Source: Gallibacterium genomosp. 3
Lineage (GTDB): Bacteria; Pseudomonadota; Gammaproteobacteria; Enterobacterales; Pasteurellaceae
Direction of reading: 5' to 3'
Length of the DNA stretch: 64,000 nucleotides
Assembly (NCBI RefSeq): GCF_001678475.1
Contig: NZ_JTJR01000011.1
Coordinates: 95,835-159,834, forward strand
Part shown: piece after piece, positions 45,716-53,328 of the stretch
Layout: each line of letters starts with the position of its first letter
How positions within the stretch are numbered: the stretch's first letter is position 1
Translations under genes and position numbers: made by a program
The notes under the pieces: model-generated
What the model saw: only the letters and a program-made list of their open reading frames with translations
What the model was told of the DNA's origin: nothing
Databases searched by the model: none

Positions 45716-47878
45716 TTACTCTCCTATTTCTTCGCTATCTGGTTCTATAAGTGGAAACAACATATAGCACCTGGTCCGCTTAGTGTCGATTTTATGCGGT
45801 AATCTTACTAACCACTTGTAAGCACCCTCTCCTCTTTTTAACATTCCCTTGTCTGCTAATATCTGGCAAGCCTGTTCTTTTGAATTGCCGTTAATCGCTT
45901 CATTAAAGGCTAATGGGTACAGATAAAAGAACTCTTCCTTGTTGTTATCTGTGATCAACATTCGATAGCCTGCGATATTATTAATCGGGGCTTGATTGGT
46001 TGGTGGATAAGTAATAAATCGGCTTTCTGCATTAGCTAATAACCACCCATTCACCTGCTCAATAACTTGTTTTTCTTCTCGGCTATGTAACCCAAAGATG
46101 TTTACCCATTCATTAAAACAGTGTAGTAAGGCTTCCGCATTTTCTGCTTCACTCCATTGTGTGAGGTGGTGGGCTAGCTGTAAAGCCGTTTCTAATACCG
46201 CAAATCGGTTCGCTACTCGTTGCACCTGTGAGCTAACATCTTTAGGTAAACGTTGTAACCATTTCGCTTTGATGGCTTGATAGGTGCTATCTAGTTCATT
46301 TTGATGGTCGGTTATCCATTCCACCCATTCCCGACCGATAACACCATAATTGAGCTTACTTGCGTGGTTTAAGTGGTCAGCGTGAGCTTTGCCATTGCCA
46401 AACTGATAAAATTGCTTAGCGGGCGAAATAGGGACATTCAGCAAGCGGACTAATTGCCCTGCATTGGTTTTAATGCCTGCTTGCGATAAATAGCCCTCTA
46501 AGTCTATTTCCCCTGTCGAGAACGCCATAATCCGCCAGCGTGAAAGTTCTCGATTTCCGCCCTCCTTTGCACCTTGAATCTTACCTACTCCATTAAATAA
46601 AGCGTAGGCGGTTTGTTCGATATGCTTTTTATTTGCACCTTGACCGATTTCGTCCATCACTAAAAAACCATCATTACGTGCGGCGGCTTCATTTGTCAAA
46701 CCTAAGGACGTGGCGCTCCAGCTTACCCTTGTGATTTCGGGGTGTCCATAAATGCTATTGGCGATATTAGCGGTTGTGGTTTTCCCTGATGTTGATCCAC
46801 CGAATAAATGTACCCCAAAACTATCGGCGTTTAGGTGGTGGATTAATGGTGCTGATAAAGCAACTGCAACCCCTAACATCATTGACGGATTACCCCTTAC
46901 ATATTGGGCAATTTCTTTCTGCCAACTGGCTAATGTACCTTTAGTATCATATCCACTAAAACTAGAGGATTGACTACGGAATAAAACTGGCGTTTCAGGG
47001 TGTCCTATCACTTCACCATTAGGCAAGATATACGCCCCATTTTGCCATCCTGTGGCGTGAGTAATCGTCCATAAGGTACGATTTCCCGCATTTTGCAAAT
47101 AATCGGCGAGTTCGTTCTTTAGTGCGGTATTTGTTGTTACTTTTAAGCCTCGATTTTTTAATGTTCGCCAGCCTTCACGCTCTCCTACATCACCCAATGG
47201 CAAGGCTTCCACCACCTTTTGATGACTTCCCTCAAGTTGCCACTGTAACACTAAATAGCTTTCGTTTTCACTGCGTCCGATACCTATCACGTCCACCACA
47301 TCAGAAAGCCATTGTACTCGCTCGTTTATTTCGCCAGTATCTTTATCTAGCTTCGGAATAATGCGATATAAGCCCCTTTTCCCGCTTTCTGTGCGTTCTT
47401 CGATATAAGGTAATAAATTATCTTTATCAGACTTAACTGTCGTTGCTATGGCTTCTTGTGTGATGATTTCGGCTACAGTATCGCCTTTCCTGGTGCGTTC
47501 AATATAGTCGCTTAAATCTTTCACCAGTTCACCAATATTATTTTTAATGGCGACAACTTCGGCTTTGGTATGTTTAGCGAGATTTAACGCTACTGCGGTT
47601 ATCTGGTCATCTGTGAGATTACCACATTTAAAAATATCAATATATTTCTTCTCTTTCGGTGCAATTCGCAGAATATTAATGTCATTTATCTGCTTTTCAC
47701 CTAAGATAACTGGTTTTTCCGTGTAGTCTGTACCGATAGCCTCGGCAAGGAGCTTCCACCCCTCGCCATTACCATTATTCCACATCTGCCACGCTTCCGA
47801 TCCAGCCAATACCGTTAAAGCGTCGTATGGCTCGCTATTTTGCTCTTTTAAGAAAGGGGCGTTAGTAAGTTTCATCAT
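45716..47878 (-). CDS. DUF927-domain replication ATPase/helicase
   Basis: 720-residue protein. The DUF927 domain covers about residues 170-470, with Walker A GGSTSGKTTT, Walker B GFLVMDEIGQG and a sensor-like RWRIMAFSTGE segment. The C-terminal part continues with a helical bundle. No zinc finger or TOPRIM primase domain is evident in the N-terminal 150 residues, unlike P4 alpha. DUF927 proteins are replication-associated ATPases of phages, plasmids and satellites. The adjoining iterons at 45302-45606 suggest it works at that origin. The N-terminus overlaps the upstream gene by 17 nt. Confidence 0.82.
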   Translation of the reverse strand: MMKLTNAPFLKEQNSEPYDALTVLAGSEAWQMWNNGNGEGWKLLAEAIGTDYTEKPVILGEKQINDINILRIAPKEKKYIDIFKCGNLTDDQITAVALNLAKHTKAEVVAIKNNIGELVKDLSDYIERTRKGDTVAEIITQEAIATTVKSDKDNLLPYIEERTESGKRGLYRIIPKLDKDTGEINERVQWLSDVVDVIGIGRSENESYLVLQWQLEGSHQKVVEALPLGDVGEREGWRTLKNRGLKVTTNTALKNELADYLQNAGNRTLWTITHATGWQNGAYILPNGEVIGHPETPVLFRSQSSSFSGYDTKGTLASWQKEIAQYVRGNPSMMLGVAVALSAPLIHHLNADSFGVHLFGGSTSGKTTTANIANSIYGHPEITRVSWSATSLGLTNEAAARNDGFLVMDEIGQGANKKHIEQTAYALFNGVGKIQGAKEGGNRELSRWRIMAFSTGEIDLEGYLSQAGIKTNAGQLVRLLNVPISPAKQFYQFGNGKAHADHLNHASKLNYGVIGREWVEWITDHQNELDSTYQAIKAKWLQRLPKDVSSQVQRVANRFAVLETALQLAHHLTQWSEAENAEALLHCFNEWVNIFGLHSREEKQVIEQVNGWLLANAESRFITYPPTNQAPINNIAGYRMLITDNNKEEFFYLYPLAFNEAINGNSKEQACQILADKGMLKRGEGAYKWLVRLPHKIDTKRTRCYMLFPLIEPDSEEIGE

Positions 47879-48224
47879 TGCCTCCTAAAAAGTAATGACT
47901 AAGGCTAATATCATTTAATGGCTTTGTGATTGGTTGTAAGAAAGGAAACACAATAGAATAGCTTTTTAAGACGCTTTTCGCTTCTTTCTCACTTTCCACC
48001 ACCGCAAGCAAAAATTCCTTATTCAATCCCCCAATTTCAATCGTTGAAATTATTGCAATACCTTTATTTGGCATTGTCTTAATCTCTAATATTTCTCCTG
48101 TTTTGCGGTAGTGTTCCGCTTGGTAGGCTTTTGCTTGTAATTCACTGGTTGCAATTTTTTCAATGATATTAAGGCTTAATTCTGCTGTGATTGGTAATTC
48201 ACAAACTAGCTTGTAATAATTCAT
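47862..48224 (-). CDS. Hypothetical protein
   Basis: 120 residues, no recognised domain: an alpha/beta-looking sequence (MNYYKLVCELPITAELSLNI, KEFLLAVVESEKEAKSVLKS). It overlaps both the DUF927 gene (17 nt) and the upstream gene (4 nt, ATGA), so it is in a translationally coupled replication-module operon. Confidence 0.6.
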   Translation of the reverse strand: MNYYKLVCELPITAELSLNIIEKIATSELQAKAYQAEHYRKTGEILEIKTMPNKGIAIISTIEIGGLNKEFLLAVVESEKEAKSVLKSYSIVFPFLQPITKPLNDISLSHYFLGGNDETY

Positions 48225-48556
48225 TGTTGCCCCCTTATCGCTTGGCTTTCCATTCGCTCATTTTCTAGCGTTTCAATGTCTTTAATTACATCGTTAAAGT
48301 AATGAATTAAATATTTGCTACTGTGTTTAAACGCCTTGATTTTTGCTTTCTGTGCGTGAGTTAGTGTTATTGGGAGTAAATCCGCCATCACTTCAAGCCC
48401 TTGAATAAGCCCATCTCGTAATTGCTGGCTTTCTTTTTTCATCTGAACTTTGTGATGAAAGTCATTAGGATAATTATCAAAACAACGGCGGTTAGCTTGT
48501 TTGATAAGTTCTCTTTGGCGTTTCCATTGTGGATAAAGGGGGAGTTTATTCATCAT
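48221..48556 (-). CDS. Hypothetical protein
   Basis: 111 residues, basic and mainly helical (QWKRQRELIKQANRRCFDNY, ITLTHAQKAKIKAFKHSSKY). No family recognised. Overlaps neighbours by 4 and 11 nt in the same coupled series. Confidence 0.6.
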   Translation of the reverse strand: MMNKLPLYPQWKRQRELIKQANRRCFDNYPNDFHHKVQMKKESQQLRDGLIQGLEVMADLLPITLTHAQKAKIKAFKHSSKYLIHYFNDVIKDIETLENERMESQAIRGQQ

Positions 48557-48779
48557 TACCCCCTTGATGTGATTGATCGGTATTAAGTGTGATAGCTTGA
48601 TATAAATCCATTAATGCGCCATCACTAAGCAATCTAAAGCCATGAATCAGCGTTAAATCACTATCATTATATTGGCTTTCTATGTGGGTTCTTAGGAGAT
48701 AAATTAATGCTTCTACTTCATAAAAGCGGGCTAGCATTTGATTTTGCTTGAAATTTTGTGATGCAGTGAAACTAGACAT
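48546..48779 (-). CDS. Hypothetical protein
   Basis: 77 residues, acidic and helical (NQMLARFYEVEALIYLLRTH, LIHGFRLLSDGALMDLYQAI). Its central helix resembles the neighbouring 63-residue protein (LWEAYAIILMV), so the two may be divergent paralogues. It starts 2 nt after that gene's stop. Confidence 0.55.
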   Translation of the reverse strand: MSSFTASQNFKQNQMLARFYEVEALIYLLRTHIESQYNDSDLTLIHGFRLLSDGALMDLYQAITLNTDQSHQGGNDE

Positions 48780-48781
48780 TG

Positions 48782-48973
48782 TTATACCTCCCCTAAATGC
48801 TCGAAACCTTGATCCATTAATACCAACGCACCACGTAAGGCGGTCTGTATATCAATAACGTTAATTTCTTTCTCATTGGCATTACTCACCATCAAAATGA
48901 TGGCATAGGCTTCCCATAAGCGAGATTGTGCTTGTAAGTAATGCTGATTTTGAGTAAGTGCTGGTTTAGCCAT
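48782..48973 (-). CDS. Hypothetical protein
   Basis: 63 residues (KPALTQNQHYLQAQSRLWEA, IDIQTALRGALVLMDQGF). No family recognised. ATG overlaps the end of the Icd-like gene A by 8 nt. Confidence 0.55.
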   Translation of the reverse strand: MAKPALTQNQHYLQAQSRLWEAYAIILMVSNANEKEINVIDIQTALRGALVLMDQGFEHLGEV

Positions 48974-49493
48974 TGATCACCCCCTTAAGTAAAATCGTAT
49001 TAAGATTTAAAGCACTATCAGGAAGTTGCCCTAGTTTCACTAAAACATAATTAGGCGCGAGATACGCTCTAGCTTGGGCTTCATTGTCGGCTAATATGCG
49101 TAATTGTTCTGCTTTGGATTGGTCGTAATGTTGGCGTGATATGCCTAGAAATTGATAGATCATAGCTAATAGTCCTTTGGATAATTTTTCAAAGGCTATC
49201 GCTAATCTTTCCACGGATTGGCGATAGCGTGTAGCAGGGTGGAAAACTAGTACCAAAGGAAACCTAGCCAATCTCAAGGATTGCCCACTACACGCCATCA
49301 TAGATTGATTAAATAGACGGATTTCCGTCTTTCTTTTGGGTGTGTGAAATCTACGAACAAAAAAAGCACGGTTTAACGGCGTGCTACTGTTCGCCTCTGG
49401 TATGTTCAGCTTTCCACGGCTGGCTTTAGATTTTGCTAAAGCGTGGATAGCATAAGGCGAACGGCTGGAAGTTGTCAAGCAAGAATTACGCAT
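48966..49493 (-). CDS. Icd-like/Ash-type satellite protein, copy A
   Basis: 175-residue frame of the type annotated as host cell division inhibitor Icd-like. The first part (HALAKSKASRGKLNIPE, TPLNRAFFVRRFHTPKRKTE, HPATRYRQSVERL) is low-complexity-like because it overlaps a C4-like antisense RNA. The last 65 codons from an internal ATG at 49163 (AAAGGA upstream; MIYQFLGISRQHYDQ) form a compact protein that may be the real product. In P1-like immunity regions an upstream small RNA controls such a gene. ATG 49493 overlaps copy B's stop. Both starts remain possible. Confidence 0.55.
   Translation of the reverse strand: MRNSCLTTSSRSPYAIHALAKSKASRGKLNIPEANSSTPLNRAFFVRRFHTPKRKTEIRLFNQSMMACSGQSLRLARFPLVLVFHPATRYRQSVERLAIAFEKLSKGLLAMIYQFLGISRQHYDQSKAEQLRILADNEAQARAYLAPNYVLVKLGQLPDSALNLNTILLKGVING
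49359..49442 (-). ncRNA. C4-antisense-RNA-like structured RNA, copy A
   Basis: On the minus strand from about 49442: hairpin GCTTTAG-CAAAAT-CTAAAGC, then a second hairpin, then AGCACG/CGTGCT (49385-49380 with 49370-49365) followed by seven T: an intrinsic terminator inside the Icd-like frame. About 84 nt long, like P1/P7 C4 RNAs, which silence the downstream icd/ant genes by pairing. The order hairpin-hairpin-terminator matches copy B. Identification as a C4 homologue is by pattern, not alignment. Confidence 0.55.
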
Positions 49494-50007
49494 GATTCAC
49501 CCCAAAAACCACAAAGAAAGGGGCTACTTTCGCTTTAGCTTGTTTGATAGTGTCGGCATTTATGCGAACGGTATAACGTGGAAATGATGAAATAGGTTTG
49601 TTAGTTTGGCGTAAGTCTAAACGGCTTACGGCTTTGAAACGATATAGCATATCTGTAACTCCGTACGTAATATTTTTAGAAGTTACCGCTAAAAGTTTCC
49701 AGGCTTTTGGGCGGTAACGTGTAACGGGCTGGAAAACTGCGACGCACGGAACACAGCAAAGGGCAAAACCTTTCCCGCTACACGTCACCATAGATTGATT
49801 AAATAGACAGATTTCCGTCTTTCTTTTAGGTGTGCGTGTGCTACGCATAAAAAAACACGCATTTAAAGGCGTGTTATGCGCCGTACGTCTATTATTCGAG
49901 TTTCCAGGCTCGGCTTTAGATTTTGCTAAAGCGTTATTAAAATAATCTAAATATGGTTTGGTTGTAAAGTGTTTTTTTATAACTGTGTTATGATTAATAT
50001 AAGTCAT
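49486..50007 (-). CDS. Icd-like/Ash-type satellite protein, copy B
   Basis: 173-residue frame starting at ATG 50007 (AGGAGTAAGCTA upstream). It shares with copy A ALAKSKAEPGNS, NTPLNACFFMRSTRTPKRKTE and QPVTRYRPK, and contains the second C4-like RNA. An internal ATG at 49650 behind GGAG gives a 54-residue protein (MLYRFKAVSRLDLRQTNKP, KQAKAKVAPFFVVFGVNHA), the part usually annotated as Icd-like. The frame can be extended to 50349, but that extension is antisense to the RHH gene and is not favoured. Confidence 0.55.
   Translation of the reverse strand: MTYINHNTVIKKHFTTKPYLDYFNNALAKSKAEPGNSNNRRTAHNTPLNACFFMRSTRTPKRKTEICLFNQSMVTCSGKGFALCCVPCVAVFQPVTRYRPKAWKLLAVTSKNITYGVTDMLYRFKAVSRLDLRQTNKPISSFPRYTVRINADTIKQAKAKVAPFFVVFGVNHA
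49849..49932 (-). ncRNA. C4-antisense-RNA-like structured RNA, copy B
   Basis: Same layout as copy A: GCTTTAG-CAAAAT-CTAAAGC (49932-49913), second hairpin GAGCCTGGAAACTC, then AACACGC/GCGTGTT (49875-49869 with 49860-49854) and a T-run ending near 49849. It carries the self-complementary word CGTACG, which also occurs in the leader of the downstream small gene near its ribosome site (about 49664), so a kissing or pairing contact is possible. Confidence 0.55.
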
Positions 50008-50100
50008 TAGCTTACTCCTGTTTAGTAAGTTGGTGATTAGAGCGCCTGTTGATGTTGCGAGCATTAGCAGGCGTTTGCTTTTTGTTCTGAATGTGTTTAA

Positions 50101-50152
50101 TATGTCAGTACAGTTAAATGATAGAATAGGTGTATTTGATATGTCAATACAG
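50101..50152. promoter_or_regulatory. Repeated element at the RHH gene start
   Basis: TATGTCAGTACAG (50101-50113) and TATGTCAATACAG (50140-50152) differ at one base, 39 nt apart. The second covers the ATG of the RHH gene. It may be an operator for the RHH protein between divergent transcription units, or a small duplication of the gene start, since both repeats encode Met-Ser-x-Gln in the same frame. Confidence 0.4.
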
Positions 50153-50323
50153 GATAATAAAAAAAGAGTAGGCAACCCTCCTTTCCAATTTAGATTAAGT
50201 CCAGAACTTCGCTTAGCGATTGAAAAAGCCGTTGCACAAGATGGAGACGGAAACATTTCAGCTTGGATTAAACGTATAATTCGTAAGGAATTATCTTCAC
50301 GAGGCATTGAGCCAAAGGCGTAG
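50141..50323 (+). CDS. Ribbon-helix-helix (Arc-like) regulator
   Basis: 60-residue protein with an Arc/MetJ-type fold: a beta segment PFQFRLSPELRLAIEKAVA followed by NISAWIKRIIRKELSSRG. It is one of only three plus-strand genes in the satellite and faces the Icd-like genes, a position expected for the satellite's repressor. I chose the ATG at 50141 (weak TAGGTG upstream); an alternative ATG at 50102 adds 13 residues. A terminator follows at 50379. Confidence 0.7.
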   Translation: MSIQDNKKRVGNPPFQFRLSPELRLAIEKAVAQDGDGNISAWIKRIIRKELSSRGIEPKA

Positions 50324-50378
50324 TTATTTCTATAATCTTGGTTAATCATTCGGGTTTCTCCTATAAATTTGAATGGTT

Positions 50379-50415
50379 ATGGCTTACTGGTTGGGGAATT
50401 AGTAAGCCTTTTTTC
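50379..50415 (+). terminator. Terminator after the RHH gene
   Basis: GGCTTACT (50381-50388) pairs with AGTAAGCC (50401-50408), 12-nt loop, followed by six T. Confidence 0.8.
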
Positions 50416-50421
50416 TATTGT

Positions 50422-50568
50422 TCACTTGATTAAGCAATATCCAAAAGTAAGGGCAACCGCTAATAACGCTAATCCACCACAACATAAAAAGAATTTAATG
50501 CTTGTTGATATGGTTTGCCCTGCTTTATCTGCTTGTTGTTGGCTCATTGTTCCTTTGAGGTTTATCAT
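50422..50568 (-). CDS. Very small predicted membrane protein
   Basis: 48 codons on the minus strand, MINLKGTMSQQQADKAGQTI then STSIKFFLCCGGLALLAVAL and TFGYCLIK: a soluble head and one transmembrane helix with a CC pair. Its ATG overlaps the stop of the upstream small gene as ATGA, supporting coupling. A second in-frame ATG (50547) has AAAGGA before it. No family recognised; it may be a holin-like or membrane-anchored regulator. Confidence 0.5.
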   Translation of the reverse strand: MINLKGTMSQQQADKAGQTISTSIKFFLCCGGLALLAVALTFGYCLIK

Positions 50569-50708
50569 TTGCTATTTACCTGCTGATAGTGACTAATTGC
50601 ATTGATTACATCTGGTGCGAGATAAACAAGTGCAACAATCGCCCCGATAATTAGCACCGCCCACATAAAGCGATTTACTTTATTTGATTTGTCCATTAGC
50701 TCTAACAT
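50565..50708 (-). CDS. Very small predicted membrane protein
   Basis: 47 codons: MLELMDKSNKVNRFMWAVLI then IGAIVALVYLAPDVINAISH and YQQVNSK, one transmembrane helix with a short cytoplasmic-looking N-terminus. The ATG at 50708 follows AGGAGA at good spacing; an in-frame ATG at 50741 lacks one. It overlaps the next small gene by 4 nt. Function unknown. Confidence 0.55.
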   Translation of the reverse strand: MLELMDKSNKVNRFMWAVLIIGAIVALVYLAPDVINAISHYQQVNSK

Positions 50709-50766
50709 TTTGCGTATCTCCTGGATTGGATTGATGTTCATTGCGATAATTACCGTTTATCTGCGA

Positions 50767-51015
50767 TTAACTCGGCTTCTCTGGGCTGTGGTGTAAGGTA
50801 TAAACCGCAATCCCTTTATGTGTTACGCCTGCGTGATCCACTTCGTCCCTTGTGGTGGTGGAGATGTCATAACCTTTCTTGCGTAGTTCCATAATGCGGG
50901 GAGCAGGGCTACAAATACCCATTTGCCTTGCTTCTAAGGTGGATAAACTGCCTTGCTTTAATCGCTGCAGTATGGCAATTCGTTGTGAATGGGTGGAAGT
51001 ATCTTTGATTGTCAT
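50767..51015 (-). CDS. Winged-helix/HTH phage-type protein
   Basis: 82 residues with a helix-turn-helix pattern (SQRIAILQRLKQGSLSTLEA, RQMGICSPAPRIMELRKKGY DI in two parts) like the small phage HTH proteins that read ILxxLxxGxLTxLEA...RIxELRKxGYxI. Probably DNA-binding, role unknown. It overlaps the upstream gene by 4 nt. Confidence 0.65.
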   Translation of the reverse strand: MTIKDTSTHSQRIAILQRLKQGSLSTLEARQMGICSPAPRIMELRKKGYDISTTTRDEVDHAGVTHKGIAVYTLHHSPEKPS

Positions 51016-51278
51016 TGTGATGTCTCCTTAACAGGTATAAAGGGCATAATAGGGGTAATAATGGTTTCTAATTGCTGTTGAAACTGCTCAATATCCATAT
51101 CAATGTAAATTAAGCGTTCGTGAACAAACTCTAAAAACTGTTCTGAGGTGTCGGTGCGAGTCGTACCATCTGCACGCTTCCAACGTGGATAATCTCCCTC
51201 TGTAGCGTTTTCCACCATCGCTAATAACGTTTTAATCTGTTCTTTTACGTCCTGTAGGGTTGGCTTATAGTCGTTCAT
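51012..51278 (-). CDS. Hypothetical protein
   Basis: 88 residues (QDVKEQIKTLLAMVENATEG, EQFLEFVHERLIYIDMDIEQ), helical and acidic. No family recognised. Overlaps both neighbours by 4 nt in a coupled series with rha. Confidence 0.55.
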   Translation of the reverse strand: MNDYKPTLQDVKEQIKTLLAMVENATEGDYPRWKRADGTTRTDTSEQFLEFVHERLIYIDMDIEQFQQQLETIITPIMPFIPVKETSQ

Positions 51279-51946
51279 TGTGTTGCTCCTTGTCGGTAGA
51301 AATTTAAAGCGGTTTCATTTAGTTGTGCTTTGCGTTGCTGGTAATTCATGCCTAACTTGAGCATGACGGCATTTTCTGAAAGTAAATCGTCCACTAACGC
51401 TAATTCATTTTGAGTTAGTAATTGACGTATATCTGCGTCATTTGGATAACCCTGCATGGCTAACCATTTCTTTTTGGTTGTGCCTAGTGCAATAAGGTAA
51501 ACGAGATTATTTTCACGGCTGTAAGCGTGTGGGTCGTCTTTATTCTGCCGTTCAAGCGTGAGTTTGATTGCGTCATTCAGGCGGCGTTGGTCATTTTTTA
51601 CATTTGCCCTAGACATTATCCAGCGTTTCATCTGGTTAAATTCGTTGATATAGGCTTCTTTAAACTGCATTGCTTTCTTGCCAGTAAATCCCATAACTAA
51701 CAACGTAAAACCGTCTTGGGTCATTAAGTACATTGGTTGCTTTTTCCCTCTATCATCGGTGTAATTTGACGGCTTAAAATTGAGCCGCCAAAATTCAGGA
51801 GAACAGTTCAATTCCTTAATGGCTTTTAATACGTTTTTATGTTGTTTCCCAAAGTAATGTGCCACTTTAAGGCTATCGGTCATGGCTACTGTTTCTTTGC
51901 AAAAGAGTTTAGGAAAAACAGCATTTTTTAAATTGTGTTCTGTCAT
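51275..51946 (-). CDS. Rha-family phage regulatory protein
   Basis: 223 residues. The N-terminal pRha domain (TDSLKVAHYFGKQHKNVLKA, YLMTQDGFTLLVMGFTGKKA, FKEAYINEFNQM) is followed by a C-terminal domain typical of Rha/antirepressor proteins of temperate phages and satellites (RRLNDAIKLTLERQ...). Rha proteins influence lysogeny and interfere with other phages in IHF-deficient hosts. The ATG at 51946 (AAGGAG upstream) is preferred to a TTG one codon earlier. Together with Icd-like/C4 this recalls the P1 immI/ant organisation. Confidence 0.85.
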   Translation of the reverse strand: MTEHNLKNAVFPKLFCKETVAMTDSLKVAHYFGKQHKNVLKAIKELNCSPEFWRLNFKPSNYTDDRGKKQPMYLMTQDGFTLLVMGFTGKKAMQFKEAYINEFNQMKRWIMSRANVKNDQRRLNDAIKLTLERQNKDDPHAYSRENNLVYLIALGTTKKKWLAMQGYPNDADIRQLLTQNELALVDDLLSENAVMLKLGMNYQQRKAQLNETALNFYRQGATQ

Positions 51947-51960
51947 CAATACATCTCCTT

Positions 51961-52293
51961 TTAATTCAAGTGATTATCGGTGGCGGATATTTGGTTAATA
52001 GACTCGGCAAGTAAATTCATCACGCTGGCAAAATATAAAAGGCTGCCTACTTGCTTACATTGCTCTTCTTGAGCTTCTTCGCTTAATTCCTCGTAGTCAT
52101 CGCTAAACCCAATAGGGCTATGGATAATGGATTTAAAAAAGGTGTTTGCTTCCAGTTTTAACTGTTGAATATCTTCTTGAGAGAGTTCCATTGTCTTTAA
52201 GGTATTGAACGCTACATCAAAAATCACAGTTAAAAGCGGGTAATAGTTCATCATTTGATCAACGGTTAAAAATCCCTCTCGTTGTGTGTTCAT
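51961..52293 (-). CDS. Hypothetical protein
   Basis: 110 residues, acidic and helical (VDQMMNYYPLLTVIFDVAFN, LEANTFFKSIIHSPIGFSDD). Similar unannotated proteins occur in Pasteurellaceae prophages, as far as I can judge; I do not recognise a domain. Overlaps the upstream gene by 4 nt. Confidence 0.55.
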   Translation of the reverse strand: MNTQREGFLTVDQMMNYYPLLTVIFDVAFNTLKTMELSQEDIQQLKLEANTFFKSIIHSPIGFSDDYEELSEEAQEEQCKQVGSLLYFASVMNLLAESINQISATDNHLN

Positions 52294-52556
52294 TTCGGTT
52301 GTTTCCTCTGAATAATTGCTAATTTCTTTAACTGGTTTGTAGCCATGGTTAAGCCTTGTTTATTACTTTCGTTAGGGTATTGATTAAATTCCCTCTCTAA
52401 TCGCGCTATACGCTCACTTAACAGAATAATCACATCTTCTATTGGGTAAGGTTCGTTATCGTCTTGTAAGCTCATAAATCGCATAATTTCGCTATTCTCT
52501 AGGTAATGCTTGATAGCGATATTGAGTAAATTCCTTTTTGCTATTTCTGCTCGCAT
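52290..52556 (-). CDS. Hypothetical protein
   Basis: 88 residues (RNLLNIAIKHYLENSEIMRF, IILLSERIARLEREFNQYPN), helical with a possible coiled segment. Function unknown. It lies between the AlpA regulator and the rha operon. Confidence 0.55.
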   Translation of the reverse strand: MRAEIAKRNLLNIAIKHYLENSEIMRFMSLQDDNEPYPIEDVIILLSERIARLEREFNQYPNESNKQGLTMATNQLKKLAIIQRKQPK

Positions 52557-52603
52557 TTTTCCCTTTTCTCTATCTGGTTTATTCGGTTCGGTTTGTTGGT
52601 GGA

Positions 52604-52807
52604 TTATTGTGCAAAACTTTCAGCCCATTTCTTCACGTCTGATTCTTTCCAACGGCTGGAACGTCCCCATTTTTCAGGTTTTGGGAGTTTTCCCTCTTTG
52701 ATTTGGCGATAGATAAACGTATGGGAAACCTTAAAGCGTGCTTTGATTTCTTTTAGGTCAATGCGGTTATCTAATTGGCTTGTAATTTGGTTGGTGATGT
52801 CTGTCAT
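52604..52807 (-). CDS. AlpA-family transcriptional regulator
   Basis: 67-residue MerR-like helix-turn-helix protein: IDLKEIKARFKVSHTFIYRQ then IKEGKLPKPEKWGRSSRWKE and SDVKKWAESF, the classic AlpA/excisionase pattern. In P4-like elements and PICIs it activates int/excision or the leftward operon. It is the first gene of the minus-strand block running to 48966, so it is a likely master activator. Confidence 0.87.
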   Translation of the reverse strand: MTDITNQITSQLDNRIDLKEIKARFKVSHTFIYRQIKEGKLPKPEKWGRSSRWKESDVKKWAESFAQ

Positions 52808-52965
52808 AATGACCCCTTAATAATTCAGTTGATTAATGCCAGTTGATGGCGGTTTACATTTTGAAATTTCGAGGGGTATTAAAAAGTAATTTGTGGAAGA
52901 TTTGGAGAAAATGGACAAATGAACTCGTTCAATGAACAAATGAACTATTTTAGTTATTACTTTTA

Positions 52966-53000
52966 TAATACAATGTATTACTGTATAATACTTTGTATTA
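52966..53000. promoter_or_regulatory. Double palindromic operator of the HigBA-like pair
   Basis: Two 15-nt palindromes TAATACAATGTATTA (52966-52980) and TAATACTTTGTATTA (52986-53000), centres 20 bp apart, each overlapping a TATAAT hexamer (52964-52969 and 52984-52989). They lie 20 nt before the toxin gene, as expected for autoregulation by an antitoxin dimer. Confidence 0.75.
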
Positions 53001-53019
53001 TGAATAACTGGAATTTGTT

Positions 53020-53325
53020 ATGTACACCATCATAGAACAAGAGAGTTTTAAGAAAAAAGCGGATCAGGTATGGAGTGAGGAGGAAAGAGGCGATTTTTTT
53101 ACATTCTTAATTGAAAATCCACTAGCTGGTGCAGTTATTCCTAATGCTAATGGACTGCGTAAAATACGTTGGCAAGGTTCAGGACGTGGCAAGCGTGGCG
53201 GATTAAGAATTATCTATTTTAATTTGTTAGATGATGGCTTGATTGTTTTACTTGATATGTACGCCAAAAATGAAAAAGAAAACGTATCGAAAAGTGAGTT
53301 AAACCAACTTAAAAAAGAGAGGTAA
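53020..53325 (+). CDS. RelE/HigB-type toxin
   Basis: 101-residue RelE-superfamily protein (ESFKKKADQVWSEEERGDFF, GLRKIRWQGSGRGKRGGLRI, IYFNLLDDGLIVLLDMYAKN), matching the HigB2-like type II toxins that cleave mRNA at the ribosome. Unusually for the satellite it is on the plus strand, with its own operator. The antitoxin gene starts 3 nt downstream (toxin-first order as in higBA). Confidence 0.87.
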   Translation: MYTIIEQESFKKKADQVWSEEERGDFFTFLIENPLAGAVIPNANGLRKIRWQGSGRGKRGGLRIIYFNLLDDGLIVLLDMYAKNEKENVSKSELNQLKKER

Positions 53326-53328
53326 AAA

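Noticed and set aside
50008..50349. Upstream extension of the Icd-like frame B to an ATG at 50349
   Set aside because: Although AGGAGA precedes 50349, the extension runs antisense through the RHH gene and has no family likeness; ATG 50007 has a good SD and matches the Icd-like start.
50369..50596. Plus-strand ORF of 75 residues
   Set aside because: It is antisense to two overlapping small minus-strand genes with ribosome sites (50422-50568 and 50565-50708), and has no SD of its own.
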